Below are positions 1-10,085 of a DNA stretch of 64,000 bases, in pieces. The stretch is taken from the NCBI GenBank assembly GCA_001414485.1, contig LLEY01000171.1, positions 1 to 64,000 of the forward strand, given 5' to 3'. The DNA is from Calycina herbarum. Taxonomy: Eukaryota; Ascomycota; Leotiomycetes; Helotiales; Pezizellaceae. Both the position numbers and the translations under genes were made by a program. Within the stretch, counting starts at the first letter, position 1. The number at the start of each line of letters is the position of its first letter. The notes under the pieces were generated by a model that saw nothing but the letters and a program-made list of their open reading frames with translations, made no database searches and was not told the DNA's origin.

Positions 1-1761
1 GGGTAGGGGGTATGGGGGTTATTCTGGATATCTTCTCAGCATCGCATCTCTTCTCAGCCTTGCTGTTATCAGACTGGCGCCTCCGACTTGCTCGAGTACA
101 TCTTACATCTCTCCCACTCAGCACATCATCATTCTTACCCGTCGCACCAACATGGCAACAACCTCGCTCGCCGCGGTCCGACATATCGCAGTGACACCGC
201 AGTGACATCGTGTCCCTTCATTCCAACCAACCGTGGCATGTTTGGATGTCTGCATGTCTGGCGCCTTCAAAAAAGGATCAAAACAATCCAAGATCGTCAT
301 GGTGGCTGCTGGAGCTAAACCAATGTACCGAGCAGTTCGTGAACACGATCGCCGTACACGGTAGACTACTCTGAGTAGAGTTCCATCAACGTTGGACCTA
401 ATTCATGACAACCGGGATAGGCTCTGCTGTCATGTCATGACACGAAGAAAGTGTCAAGTACTGGTAGAGCATCTGTCAGTGTCTTCTTGTCTTCTTGTCT
501 TCTTGTCTTCTTGTCAACATCAACGGACATCCGGCGAGCCTGAAGAAAACGCCGCCGTGTTCATTTTCATTCCTTGTTCCCAAGGCATCCATACCTACCC
601 GGCGAGCCGGCTTCCCCAACATTTTTCGGAAAAGTGGGGCCTGGTACAACAGAAGCCGGCTTCCAGCTTCCAACTTCCAACTTCCGTCGGGTCTTCCTTC
701 TTCCATGAGAACGAACACCAGAGCCTCTTCCTGCACCACCTCCTCTCTCCCGTCGGATGGATTGACAAGCACAATTGCCCGATCCACCCATTCTAATTGT
801 CCGTTCCGCGCTCAAACATCAAATCCATCACCAAGACGTACAGATTATGATGTAGGCAACGGCCTTGGATCATTTAACCTTATATCATTGAATGAGCTAT
901 CACCGACCCATGGTCATAAGGTCATGATTATCTCGAGATGGCTTCTTTTCTTTCGAAGAGGTTGTGTTATTGTGTTTACAAATCGGCCTTTCCAAGAAAA
1001 GACCTCGCGATGTCATCGAGATGCTGTGCGACTCTCTCGGCCCGTACGGAAGTCTTCCGGAGGCGTCGGAATAATCTCACTGGAACGGAAATCTCGCGTG
1101 GCATCGTGAAGAATGTCATTGGAATTTGCTTTGTTCCGTACTTTTCTTTTCTTTTTTTCGGGGATTCGGAGCGTGGGGTAACTCGATGTAGCCATCGTGG
1201 TCCCCTGATTTATGCCCTTGGGATCTCGTATGATGCGAATTTCAAAATGCATTCTTGAGAAGATGGGAGAGACAAACAATTCCCCATTCCCCAGTTCCCA
1301 AAGTTCTGGAAGTTTGCCTTGCATAACATTCCCCATAGAAAAACTTTTCACAGTCACGATGTCCAACTCTAAAATTGCTTTCCTTTCAAAGAATGTTGTC
1401 CCTCCCTTCTATTGTTAGTTTTGCCCACAATCGCCCGACCGATCATCACCAAAGAGCCTCAATTGTTAACAATAAACACCAACTCACGAGCCGCTCCATC
1501 TCGAAGAAAACCATAGCTTTCTTAAAATACATCATGAAAGAACTTTCTCGCCACAAGGTGGACGTACAATGTCTTTCTCTCTTGTCTTGGTTTAAATACC
1601 CCAGAACAACTCTTTCTTCTCCTGGCTGTAGCTCACGATCTTTGCATTCTCACACTCACTCTTGCGATTCTCTCTTTTTCCTTGCGTATTTCCTTCTCCT
1701 TTTCTGCAATTTTCCTTCTTGATTTCGCAGGTCGATATAATACAATACAACACACGCCAAA
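1..1761. other. Gene-poor 5' region
   Basis: I see no convincing gene here. The open frames overlap on both strands and lack domain features. A tandem CTTCTTGT-type microsatellite lies at about 482-514. From about 1590 the sequence looks like a promoter and leader for the next gene: a TTTAAATA box at 1591-1598, then a pyrimidine-rich stretch up to 1730. Confidence 0.5.
482..514. repeat. CTTCTTGT microsatellite
   Basis: About four tandem copies of the octamer CTTCTTGT (GTCTTCTT in another phase) can be read directly. It is a simple repeat outside any supported gene. Confidence 0.85.
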
Positions 1762-2328
1762 ATGCTCTTCTCCCTAATCACAGCTCCAACACGATATCTC
1801 TACCTCCTCGTCCCCTCCCGCCTTCATACCTTCATCCCCTCACCGCTGCGTGCTCGATTCTCCCGCACACCTCCCTCCTCTCCATCCTCACCCGCACGCA
1901 AAACCCACTCTCCTCCACGAACAAGAACAAAACATTCAAACCGCAAACACTGCACAAAATACACTCTCTCCACCCCATCCTCAGCCCCACAAAACCATCT
2001 CAAGAATAAAAGAAATAAATACACAACCACACGTCGGTGTCTACATTGCGGCAAGAAATTGAGGAGGGAGAGGAGACATGGAATTCCTGCTGTTTCTGTG
2101 AGGCCCGAGTTGGAGACTATTGATGAGGGGGAGGTTTGGGAAAAAGAAGTGGAGGTGGAGGTAGAGAGGAGGAAGAGGATGGGGGTGCTGAGGACTAAGC
2201 AATACCCCGAGGCGAATTTCTTTTTGAGGGAGAGGCGGGAGAGTAGGGGAAGGTTGTTTACGATGGGGTTGGAGACGATTATGGAGGAGGAACGGGAAGG
2301 GGAGGGGGAGGGGTATTTTTATTTTTAG
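1762..2328 (+). CDS. Hypothetical small basic protein with one CxxC motif
   Basis: A single open frame of 188 residues. The start context is good (CGCCAAAATG) after a long CT-rich leader, and a TTTAAATA box lies about 170 bp upstream. The N-terminal half is rich in Ser, Thr, Pro and basic residues. A CLHCGKKL motif sits near residue 95, followed by a strongly acidic/basic charged C-terminal half (Glu/Arg runs). I recognise no family. The C-x2-C-G motif resembles the cysteine pairs of the neighbouring small genes, so it may be a distant member of the same group; this is inference. The purine-rich 3' half is low in complexity, so a chance open frame cannot be excluded. Confidence 0.45.
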   Translation: MLFSLITAPTRYLYLLVPSRLHTFIPSPLRARFSRTPPSSPSSPARKTHSPPRTRTKHSNRKHCTKYTLSTPSSAPQNHLKNKRNKYTTTRRCLHCGKKLRRERRHGIPAVSVRPELETIDEGEVWEKEVEVEVERRKRMGVLRTKQYPEANFFLRERRESRGRLFTMGLETIMEEEREGEGEGYFYF

Positions 2329-2770
2329 GACTGGGAGAGGGGTGTTTATATTTTAATGAATGGTACTTTTTGTATTTTTTCAAGTGTCTTTCTTTTTCTA
2401 GCTGTTCTTCTCTTTAATACGTGATTGTGAAGTTTTATATGGATTTGTTTGTGAGAGAATTGGTATACCATGTTGTCAAGTCGTATTCTATTCTTTACAT
2501 TGAATTATAGCGTGCTCTTGATTACTGTCTGTAACTCTAGCAGTCCCTGTGCAAACGCTATTCATTAAACTTCGAACTAGGCTATCCAATGCTGAATGTT
2601 CTATATAATTATTCATGCTGATAGCTTGCTATTCTGTGGATCCTATCAGTATTAAAGCTCGCTAATCATTTATTACGCACATACTCTCATAGAAGTATAA
2701 ATATCGCCAGCGTCAAAATATTCCTATCTTGTCCATAAAAATATCAACAAGTCTCGCACAACTCCCAAAC
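2329..2770. other. Intergenic, with promoter of decayed CxxC gene
   Basis: AT-rich spacer. The only feature supported is a TATAAATA box at 2696-2703, about 70 bp before the presumed old start of the following pseudogene. Confidence 0.5.
2696..2703 (+). promoter_or_regulatory. TATA box of decayed CxxC gene
   Basis: TATAAATA lies about 70 bp upstream of an in-frame ATA at 2771 that probably replaces the original ATG. The same octamer precedes the neighbouring CxxC genes (3680-3687; 5760-5767 on the minus strand), so the promoter layout looks shared. Confidence 0.5.
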
Positions 2771-3412
2771 ATAGACCATAAGCCCCAAAACCCCGAAGAA
2801 TAGAGTGCTTCCTCAGCTAGTATATACCTAGAACCTCCACCTCCACCATACTCCAAAGAACGACTATTCGTAATACTAAATCAACATCCGCTAGACGCAC
2901 CAGACCCCGATGTGTGCGAGGATTTCCCCAAGGAAGACTCGACTACTTACCTCAGCGATGAAGATCCCCTCCCGGATGCTCTCCCGCACTATAAAGACCC
3001 GCACTATAAAAAGACACTGGTCTCAACTGGTGGGAATGTTAATGGTGCATTGGTGTTCTATCGTGCTAAGCGGAATAATAAGTATCTAAAAACACCATTC
3101 CTCTCTGTGAGGTCTGTGACGAGGAGATAGTTACTGTGAGAGACCCGAGCTTCCTTTGGCCTGGTGAGCAGTAGGAGAAAGCCTGTGAGACGTGTCATTG
3201 GAGGAATCACGCTTGGGTTTGTCTTGATTGTGGTAATAATAATTGAGCCTGAATGTGAGGATGAGAGGGGGCAGAGGGAGTGTAGGAGTATGAGGGGGAG
3301 CAAGTGTGCTGTTTGTTTGAGTGATTGTGTTATTCCTGGGGAGGCGGAGAAGAAAGAGAAGAAAGTGGAGAGGAGAGAGAGGAGGAGGGAGTTTCATGCT
3401 AGGTATAGTTGA
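2771..3412 (+). pseudogene. RIP-decayed paralogue of the adjacent two-ribbon CxxC gene
   Basis: This stretch reads as a broken copy of the gene at 3828-4523. Shared blocks in order are an S/A-rich run ending in EPPPP; W-x-C-x2-C; PLCEVC; FLWPxEQ; WVC; and a final C-x2-C after an R-S-x2-G motif. The reading frame shifts near 3029 and again near 3235. In-frame stops occur at 2801 (TAG), 3040, 3067, 3076 and 3079 (TAA) and 3172 (TAG). Each would be CAG or CAA before a C-to-T change; at 3040 the intact relative has CAA (Gln) at that place in its C-x-x-C. The likely start codon reads ATA instead of ATG, which is the same change on the other strand. All fit CpA to TpA mutation. Confidence 0.8.
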
Positions 3413-3827
3413 TGATTTAAATGTGTAAAAGTGAGGTTTAGAGATGTGAGTGGGGAGTGTTGGTGGTGGTGGACCAGTTTGGTATTCATGTGAAGTAGGA
3501 AAAGTATGCAGGCATCCTTCTGTACTTTCAATTCATTCGTATATGCATTGTTTATTTCTTGAGATAGATGATGTCTGTCTCTAGGTTTGACGATAAAGTT
3601 CCCCTAGATTTTACTTGAGTGTGATCGATGACGTGCCAATTTCTAACCTCCCCAAATGATTCACAAACTTACTAAAAAGTATAAATACCTGAATCCGACT
3701 TTCTTAAAGTGTAAACCGGAATGTTTCATAGCGTGCTCTAAGTCCTTGAATGTTAGATACAACTTGACATCCTTGATAACAGCCTTTGTTTATTTAAACA
3801 CACATGGTTTGGAGTTTAAGTACATAG
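3413..3827. other. Spacer with TATA box
   Basis: Spacer between two paralogues. A TATAAATA box lies at 3680-3687. Several ATGs follow it (3720, 3748, 3803) before the frame used by the next gene, so upstream open frames or an unrecognised first exon are possible. Confidence 0.4.
3680..3687 (+). promoter_or_regulatory. TATA box of CxxC gene
   Basis: TATAAATA upstream of the 3828-4523 gene, in the same form as at the neighbouring paralogues. The distance to the start is uncertain because that start is uncertain. Confidence 0.45.
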
Positions 3828-4523
3828 ATGACGGGTCTCTATACAGCGCCTACTTTCTACCTAGCCCTAAGAATATCGAGCACCCTCACACAAGTTTCAA
3901 ATTTCAGATTATCCTGTTTGGTCATAGATCAACTAGGTAACAAGAACGAGGGCTTGACATACCAATACCAAGGTTCTTCTTCAGCAAGCTCATACGTCGA
4001 GCCTCCCCCTCCCTGCTCCAATCAACCGGGAGGTATTAGAGCAGCTACAAACCCAAAATCGGCACCACCATACGACCCAATCACCGATACCCCTCTAAGT
4101 TCTCTCAAAGACACCCGTTTCCTCCTCCCAAACACAACAAAAGCACACACAGCTCTCAACAGATGGAAATGTCAATACTGCTACCGCATCCCGATCCCTC
4201 TTTCCCCGGCGAACGATACAAGCCCGCTTTGCGAAGTTTGTGGCAGGGAGATGGTTACAGCGGAAAGTATAAGGTTCCTTTGGCCTAAAGAACAGCGGGC
4301 GAAAAATAAGGAGACGGAGCATTCGGAAATTAAGACTTGGGTTTGTCCGGTTAGATACGAGTGTGAGAACGGAATTGAACTGAAGAAATGGCGTTCTCGG
4401 GTTGGTAGGAGGTGTAGTTGGTGTCAGCAGGATGTTGTGGTTGTGAGTGAGAAGAGGCGGGTTGGTGCATTGGGACCCGCGCCGCTTGTTGGGGCTGTGG
4501 GGAATGGCTGCGTTTCAATGTAG
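3828..4523 (+). CDS. Small cysteine-pair protein, two putative zinc ribbons
   Basis: An open frame of 231 residues with no stops. The first 45 residues may be leader or intron read-through, because no other Met lies before residue 142; the true start may be in an unseen exon. After an S/A-rich and Pro-rich linker come C115-x2-C118 (in WKCQYC) and C135-x2-C138 (PLCEVCG), then FLWPKEQ, WVC at 171-173, C179 and C196-x2-C199. This gives two four-cysteine sets, each arranged like a zinc ribbon. No signal peptide or membrane segment is visible. The decayed copy at 2771-3412 is clearly homologous, and the genes at 4860 and 5270 share the W-x-C and C-x2-C pattern. Metal binding is inferred and the function is unknown. 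Confidence 0.6.
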   Translation: MTGLYTAPTFYLALRISSTLTQVSNFRLSCLVIDQLGNKNEGLTYQYQGSSSASSYVEPPPPCSNQPGGIRAATNPKSAPPYDPITDTPLSSLKDTRFLLPNTTKAHTALNRWKCQYCYRIPIPLSPANDTSPLCEVCGREMVTAESIRFLWPKEQRAKNKETEHSEIKTWVCPVRYECENGIELKKWRSRVGRRCSWCQQDVVVVSEKRRVGALGPAPLVGAVGNGCVSM

Positions 4524-4859
4524 ACGTGGATTTTTATCGAAATGAATGTGGTTATGGAGAGATGAGGGAGGGGGGGGTAGTCTGATTTCACGGTTTTTTG
4601 CTTCATATAATGTCTTTCTTTCGAGTCATTATTTGAAGTGCTCTTCTATATCCTCAGGTTAGCGATGAGTGATAGCCGGATAAAACTTGAAACTCGTTGG
4701 ACAAAGAAAATCATGTGTTGGTAACGACTCAGTTCCTAGCGAATAGCAACTCATGGATTTAAAAAATACAGATAGTCCTAGTTCCTTGCATTTCTTCTCT
4801 CGTAATTTCTTCCATATCTTCTCATACAACTCTTTTTGCTCAATTTCAATTTCTTTCAA

Positions 4860-5228
4860 ATGGCAGCACTCATCACCCCAAAACCCTCCCTCTGGAAATG
4901 CCCCCGCCACAACCTCTCCCAAACCATTCCCCACCATAAACTCCCACCCAAAACTAACAAATTTCCTAACTGTCCAGACCTAAAGTGCTCACGGATCATG
5001 GAGCTACCAAGTAATGAAAAAATATCAGTATGCTATAAATGCCAAACCTTCACACCAAGTTTTAGTCGTTGGGTGGTAGGTGAGGGATGTGTTCCTTGAT
5101 GTGAGAAGTGTAATGATATGATGCATCGTGTTGAAGAGACGAAATTTGTTGTTGATAGAAGGGTTAGGAGAGTTTTGGCTCTGGTTTTGACGGGAATGAT
5201 TGGATTTTTAAGATTTTTAAGATTTTAA
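4860..5228 (+). pseudogene. CxxC-family gene with one in-frame TGA
   Basis: The start at 4860 (TTTCAAATGGCAGC) opens a frame with WKC near residue 14, a C-x5-C pair, C-Y-K-C and a Trp before a C-terminal cysteine pair. A TGA at 5097-5099 interrupts the frame exactly within the last cluster: GEGCVP, stop, CEKCNDMM. The frame then continues for 42 codons to TAA at 5226. The family motif crosses the stop, so the downstream part was once coding. TGA could derive from CGA (Arg) by one C-to-T change. The result is a 79-residue product lacking the last CxxC, or a very recent pseudogene. Stop-codon readthrough is a less likely alternative. Confidence 0.6.
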
Positions 5229-5269
5229 TAGTCTGTTCTAGTAGAGACAGCAGGGTAACTAAAACAAAA

Positions 5270-5647
5270 CTACCATTCCAATGCAACAGTCTCCAAACTT
5301 CGAAGCCTCTTGCCATTCAGCTTCTTGCCATTCTTGAGTCTGGAACCTTTGAAGATTCCAAAACTTCCAATTCGTTTGTACTCGAAACATTCTCCTACCC
5401 TTAAGTCTTCAATCTCCACACTATCTTGTGGCGTAATAAGAGGGGGTATCATTTTTCCGTGGCACTTGCTGCAGTTTTTCTGCTTTGGGTCCTTCGACAT
5501 CCTCAGATGAACAGGTTGATACCTTGCGATGGTGCAGCAAGTTGCGCATTCCCAATTTAGGTCGCATGGATAACGAGTTGATGGGGGGCATGTCGGAAGG
5601 AGGGGGAGGATGATTGGGGGATTCAGGTGCGAGGCTTTGGCTTTCAT
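5270..5647 (-). CDS. Small cysteine-pair protein (125 aa)
   Basis: The frame is open further upstream, but I choose the Met at 5647 because a TATAAATA box on the minus strand (5760-5767) lies about 115 bp before it; the longer frame would start upstream of that box. The protein has C-x8-C, then W-E-C-A-T-C, and after 24 residues C-S-K-C-H-G-K-M, followed by a basic C-terminus. The W-[KE]-C-x2-C...C-x2-C order matches the 3828-4523 gene, so this is a divergently oriented family member. There is no signal peptide or TM segment. Zinc binding is plausible by spacing; the role is unknown. Confidence 0.6.
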   Translation of the reverse strand: MKAKASHLNPPIILPLLPTCPPSTRYPCDLNWECATCCTIARYQPVHLRMSKDPKQKNCSKCHGKMIPPLITPQDSVEIEDLRVGECFEYKRIGSFGIFKGSRLKNGKKLNGKRLRSLETVALEW

Positions 5648-5759
5648 GGTGGGAAAGATAGAATAGTTTCTTTGCGCGTCCAGATCGGGGCTGTGAGAGT
5701 TCTGTGGGGTCGTGTCACTTATTAAAAGCAAGAAAGAAGGTTTTTGTGGGGATTCCTGG

Positions 5760-5767
5760 TATTTATA
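5760..5767 (-). promoter_or_regulatory. TATA box of minus-strand CxxC gene
   Basis: TATAAATA on the minus strand, about 115 bp upstream of the ATG at 5647. It supports the internal start chosen for that gene. Confidence 0.55.
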
Positions 5768-6411
5768 CTTTACCTTGGTCGTGAATGTTATATCCATACG
5801 ACCAAATTTATTCATACTCTTTTTGATTTGGATCTGAATCATTCTTGAGTCGTAATGTGACACACTTCGCCATTCAAGGTGCATGTGCTGGTTGAAGGAC
5901 TTGGAGACGTGTTTGGAGTTGGTTTGTTACAACAAGTGTCAAAGGGGGGATTGTTGGTTGTTCGGTGGCAAAGTGCTCGCTTGACCCATCAGGAGCCAGG
6001 AGTATGAAGAACGTCGGGGAATAATGATAACCACAAAGAAAGCTCATGAATGTGTAGTACCGACAAGAGATCTAGTACCCACACGTGATACCATTTGATT
6101 CCAATCTTATCATTTTCTTCGATGTTTGCGCTACCAGGGAGAAAGAGCATATATTTTGAGAATTAGGCTTGAAATAGTATTTTCTGAGATCATGTTCGTA
6201 AGTGAAATATCAGTAGGATGAGCTGTGACGTGATTTTTCTTCTACGTAAAGCCTCTTAATAACTGTCCTTAAAGTTGACTATGATTGGTATACCTTTTAG
6301 AAAGCCAAAGCATAAACAGCCACCTGTCGCCTAGTGGCCATTTGGCTCTATCTTCCTTCTCGCCCTCCAAAGTCCATAGAGCAAACACAATTAATTACTC
6401 GCACAATCAAA
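5768..6411. other. Divergent intergenic region
   Basis: Spacer between the minus-strand CxxC gene and the plus-strand gene at 6412. I see no RNA gene or repeat in it. Confidence 0.5.
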
Positions 6412-7107
6412 ATGTCCGACCTACCTTTCCAATACAGCAACCAAACGGAGCCCCAAGCATCTGCTTAAACAGAATCGGGAGCTGCTACTCAAATTCAACG
6501 CATCCCTCAAGCCGAAACCTCACTCTCACTGCTATCATTTCCTGGTTCTCCAAATGGCAATCAGCAAAATCAAAGACTGCCTAACTTTCTGCAAGAGATG
6601 CAACAGAATGGCCAGTCCCAATACCAACAGCAGCTCGCATACCCACAACAGCTTGCATATCAACAACAACCCATTTACCAGCAACAACCCAATTGCCAAG
6701 AAATACTTCGGAGCCCGGAGTACCAGTACTTAATCCTAGAATGCAAACCCAGTGCACGACAAGACGCCCTCCAAATCATCTATAATCCTCTCTTCATCAG
6801 GGAGAACGATTATATGAATTGGGTTTGTGGTGAGCAGGGACTGGTTCCTAATTCTCATCAGGCTACTACATTTGCGTTGGTGCCGAATTCCAGGTTGTCG
6901 ACAGTTTGCTTTCCCACCAGCGTTCTCGGATATATGGGCTTGTTATACCTGCAGGGGTGTAAACAACTACCAGAGGGATGCAAATCTAAAAATTACCCAT
7001 TGAGATGTGATCGCGGTCACGATATGGTTCCCCGTGGACGTACCGAAGCGATTACAATCAATGGTACAGGTGCCAGGAACAGAGACTGCGTCGATTTTGA
7101 GCACTAA
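6412..7107 (+). pseudogene. Gln-rich protein with cysteine motifs, stopped at codon 19
   Basis: ATG at 6412 has a strong context (ATCAAAATGTCC). The frame runs MSDLPFQYSN... to codon 19, where TAA stands at 6466-6468, and then stays open for 212 codons to 7107, joining without a shift to a Met at 6598. TAA may derive from CAA (Gln) in a Gln-rich region. Features are a Q/Y-rich segment (repeats of QQLAY and YQQQP), NWVC, and a C-terminal C-x-x-G-H-D-M motif, loosely like the last CxxCG of nearby genes. Either translation restarts at 6598, giving 169 residues, or the gene is newly dead. No family recognised. Confidence 0.5.
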
Positions 7108-7171
7108 AGTTCTGGTTACACTGATTTCTTGGAGGACATGACAATATTGTTCACATTATAGAATTAGCATA

Positions 7172-8120
7172 CAGTAAGTTGCGAGTTAAGCTTAAATTCG
7201 GCTACTTTTTTTGTAATCCGAGCTTTTTTTTATTAAGGCTTTCTCCCTCTTTTCTTTAGAAGATAGAAAATAAAAGTACTCTAAAAGAGACGAGGCCTAG
7301 CTAGAAAGAAGCGCTATACCTAATTATCTCTCTTCTATATAATTTATTAATTTAACGTAAGTATAATAAAAGTAAACTAAAAGATAAATAATTCTTAAAA
7401 TAACCTCTTTTCTTAAAAAAAAATTCACTACCCCTATAAGGTTAACAAGCTATACTAAGACCCTTTAAAAATTAAGATAGATATAAAATTGTCTATTTTT
7501 ATCTTATAAAGTTTATAGAGTATAAGAGGAGATATAAGCCTCTTCTTTCCCATTCTTATAAATAGTATATTATATAACGTGGTTTATCAGCGAGTCGATT
7601 ATATCACCGAGTCGATCACTAAAAATACATACAAAAAACGTCTGTGCAACCCTAGTAAAAATCTGTAATTCTTAATAAAAATTAATAAAATTAAAAAATC
7701 TATTACTATATAAATAAGTAATATTGAAATTTTTAAACGCTTACTAGCTATAACTAACGATTCGCTTAAAATTACCCCTGTATTCATAGATTTTTTTTAA
7801 TTTCTTTAATAACTTAGCTATTATAATTAGTTAGTATCTAAGATTTCTAATATTATTTACATATATGGTAATAAAGTAAGGTTTTTAATTTTATAATTTT
7901 TATTAAGAATTACGGATTTTTACTAGGGTTGCACAGACGTTTTTTGTATGTATTTTTAGTGATCGACTCGGTGATATGATCGACTCGCTGATAAACCACG
8001 TTATTGTTATTCATTAATAGGTAAAAGAGTGTCTAAAAAGGGGGGAAATCAAAGAATTTTCTTAAAAAGCTTGGATTACAAAAAAAGTGGCCAAATTCAA
8101 GCTTAACTCGCAACTCACTG
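7172..8120. mobile_element. MITE-like element A (TIR CAGT...ACTG, TA target)
   Basis: Terminal inverted repeats of about 50 bp start with CAGT[AG]AGTTGCGAGTTAAG and end in the reverse complement. TA flanks both ends (7170-7171 and 8121-8122), as for Tc1/mariner/pogo transposons. The left arm includes CTTTTTTTGTAATCC, mirrored on the right. There is no transposase frame, so it is non-autonomous. A second inverted-repeat element (7577-8001) sits inside. A related copy in opposite internal orientation lies at 10480-11156. Confidence 0.85.
7577..8001. mobile_element. Nested long-TIR MITE related to pogo element B
   Basis: The arms are about 110 bp and nearly perfect inverted repeats (two substitutions and one indel by eye), starting ACGTGGTTTATCAGCGAG and flanked by TA (7575-7576, 8002-8003). 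The terminal sequence matches the ends of the 1.86-kb pogo-type element at 43527-45387 (ACGTAGTTTATCACCGAG), including the repeated CACCGAGT unit. It is therefore best read as a non-autonomous derivative of that family, inserted in MITE A. Its arms are less mutated than those of the pogo copy. Confidence 0.85.
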
Positions 8121-8359
8121 TATGCCCCGCTACAGATCATGTTATTTTCTCGTTTTTTTATTCTAAAAATGACCTTTCGTCCAGGGGACTTAATATCAGG
8201 GTGTGGCTGTGGTTCGTGACTAGTTATTTATTCCACGGTGGAGATGCAGGAGTCAGCTAAATTGATATGTATATAAAGCGAGGCGCGTACATTCTTCTGG
8301 ATGAGCTGGTTCCCAACTAAGCACTCGTCCTCTTTCCTCACAAATTATTTTTAAACCAG
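8121..8359 (+). promoter_or_regulatory. Promoter region of the monooxygenase gene
   Basis: A TATAAA box at 8272-8277 lies about 85 bp before the ATG at 8360, followed by a short A/T-rich leader. The element at 7172-8120 ends about 150 bp upstream of the box and could have displaced upstream control sequences. Confidence 0.45.
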
Positions 8360-10085
8360 ATGGAGTATCCGAGGTGTGATATTGCAATCATAGGTGCAGG
8401 TAGGTTAGCTGTGTCACTCTGACATACTCATACACTGACAGTTAGTCCACAGGGTTAAGCGGTATTGCGCTTGCCCGGTTCTACCTCGAAACACATCCAA
8501 ATGCCGGGATTGTGATGATTGAGAAAGAGTCCGAGATTGGGGGGACGTGGAGAAAATGTAAGAGCTGTTTTTCTATCTTATTCAGATGTTTTCTAATTGA
8601 AACCTTTTGTTTAAGCGAGAACATTTGAAACCTTTTGGACACAAAGTCCCCCCTAAGAACTACTTCTTTCTCAGATATCCCGCTTAGGTTACCAGAAGAT
8701 GTACCAAGAAAATACAATACCTTCCCTGCTAGATATGTGTCCTAGTATCTTGAAGATTACATTCGGAGCCACGTCTATAACAATCGTTCACTACTGGATC
8801 GAATCTTACTTAATACTGTGGTTATAAAATTGAAGAAGAGTGATTTTGGGTGGGAACTTCAACTTAAAGGTTCTCAACCTAACTTCCTTGAGTGTTTAAA
8901 GCTAGCTATCGCCTCCGGGATGACTTCTCAGCCTAATATGTCTACATTTCCCCTTCACGCGGAGTGGAAATCCCCAATCATCTATCACCGAGACTTTGGC
9001 ATACATTCAGAATATATGTTATCAGCAACTTCACCATACTAGCAAATTACAGTCATGGGTGGGGGTAAATCAGCAGCGGATATGGTTTATGCGGCCGTCA
9101 AAGTAAACAAACGGGTGAACTGGATAATCTAATGAACTGGTAAAGGACCGGGTTATATTTTATCTGCCAACCGACGGGTAGGTATAGGAATGCCGCGGAA
9201 GCAATGCTGACGCGGAATTCAACTAAGATGAACCCCACAGGATTTCACAGAATGCTTTCAGAGGCAAGGGATTTGCTCCAGTCGGAAGCAGGGCAAGAGA
9301 ATCTTAGAAGGCGTATTGCTACTACTGATGACCAAGGTAAGGCATGGGCTAATTATAATGGCCGTGAAGATGCGCTGCCAGGATTTTGTGAGCTGGAGCC
9401 ATGTGTTTCGTGAGTGTACCCTGTACCTTGTGCCATTTTATGGAAACTAATGAAGAGGTAAAGCCTCTTTTGGAGTAGTGGACCACCTGGTACGATGTCG
9501 CTTGATGATTTTTTGGGACATTGTCAGCCGACATGTGCATGTATCTCGAAGTGATCTCGTGGGCATAACCTCTTCATCGATACTCCTCAAAAATGGCAAT
9601 GAAATACCTATGGATGTTCTGTTCGCAGGAACAGGATGGGATACTCGATACAAGTTCTTAACGCTGCAACAAGTTTATGAATTTGGTCTCCCACACGATG
9701 TTGCAGATAAATTAAAACATAATATCGAGTATTGGAAAAGACTCACAGACGAAGCAGATCAACAAATCTTATAAGAATACCCAATTCTTGCCACTTTACC
9801 TTTTCCTCCGGCCAATAATAACCTCACACGCCAGAAGAAGCAATGAGAAAGATCGCTTACATGAATGCATTTTTACGACGTAGATATAGTAGGGGCGATG
9901 GGATTAATTTCTACAAAGATATTATTTGGTACGTAGATGGTTTGTTGAAAGAGGCTGGGTTGCGAAGTCAGAGGGAAGGGAGGAGGTGGTGGGAGGATGG
10001 CGATAAACCTTTTGTTTTAAGTGATTTAGAAGACTATAGCCCTGAGTTTTTAGCAAGGTACGAAGGCAGTGAAAGGAAAGCCTAG
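8360..10085 (+). pseudogene. Flavin-containing monooxygenase, dead
   Basis: Exon 1 gives MEYPRCDIAIIGAG; a clear intron (8400-8452) restores the FAD motif GAGLSGIALA and then EIGGTW. A second intron brings in the FWTQSP motif. After that the gene is broken: a stop after SPP near 8655, a frame shift near 8675, TAG at 8743 before YLEDYI, TAG at 9040 before the second Rossmann motif VMGGGKSAAD, and TAA/TGA near 9130. Later fragments still match the family (DVLFAGTGWDTRYKF at about 9610-9655 and the C-terminal YVDGLL...WWED block at 9930-10010). Several stops fit C-to-T change. Such enzymes oxidise small molecules with NADPH, FAD and O2. This copy cannot make the protein. Confidence 0.85.

Noticed and set aside
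1..40. G-rich start of the window as telomeric repeat
   Set aside because: GGGTAGGGGGTATGGGGG is not a run of TTAGGG units, so there is no support for a telomere.
12..1418. Overlapping open frames of 60-204 codons on both strands
   Set aside because: They overlap in several frames, have no motifs, and include simple-sequence runs.
7172..8120. CRISPR-like or tandem structure suspected from repeated GAGTCGAT units
   Set aside because: The units are the mirrored arms of a nested MITE, and CRISPR arrays do not occur in fungal nuclear DNA.
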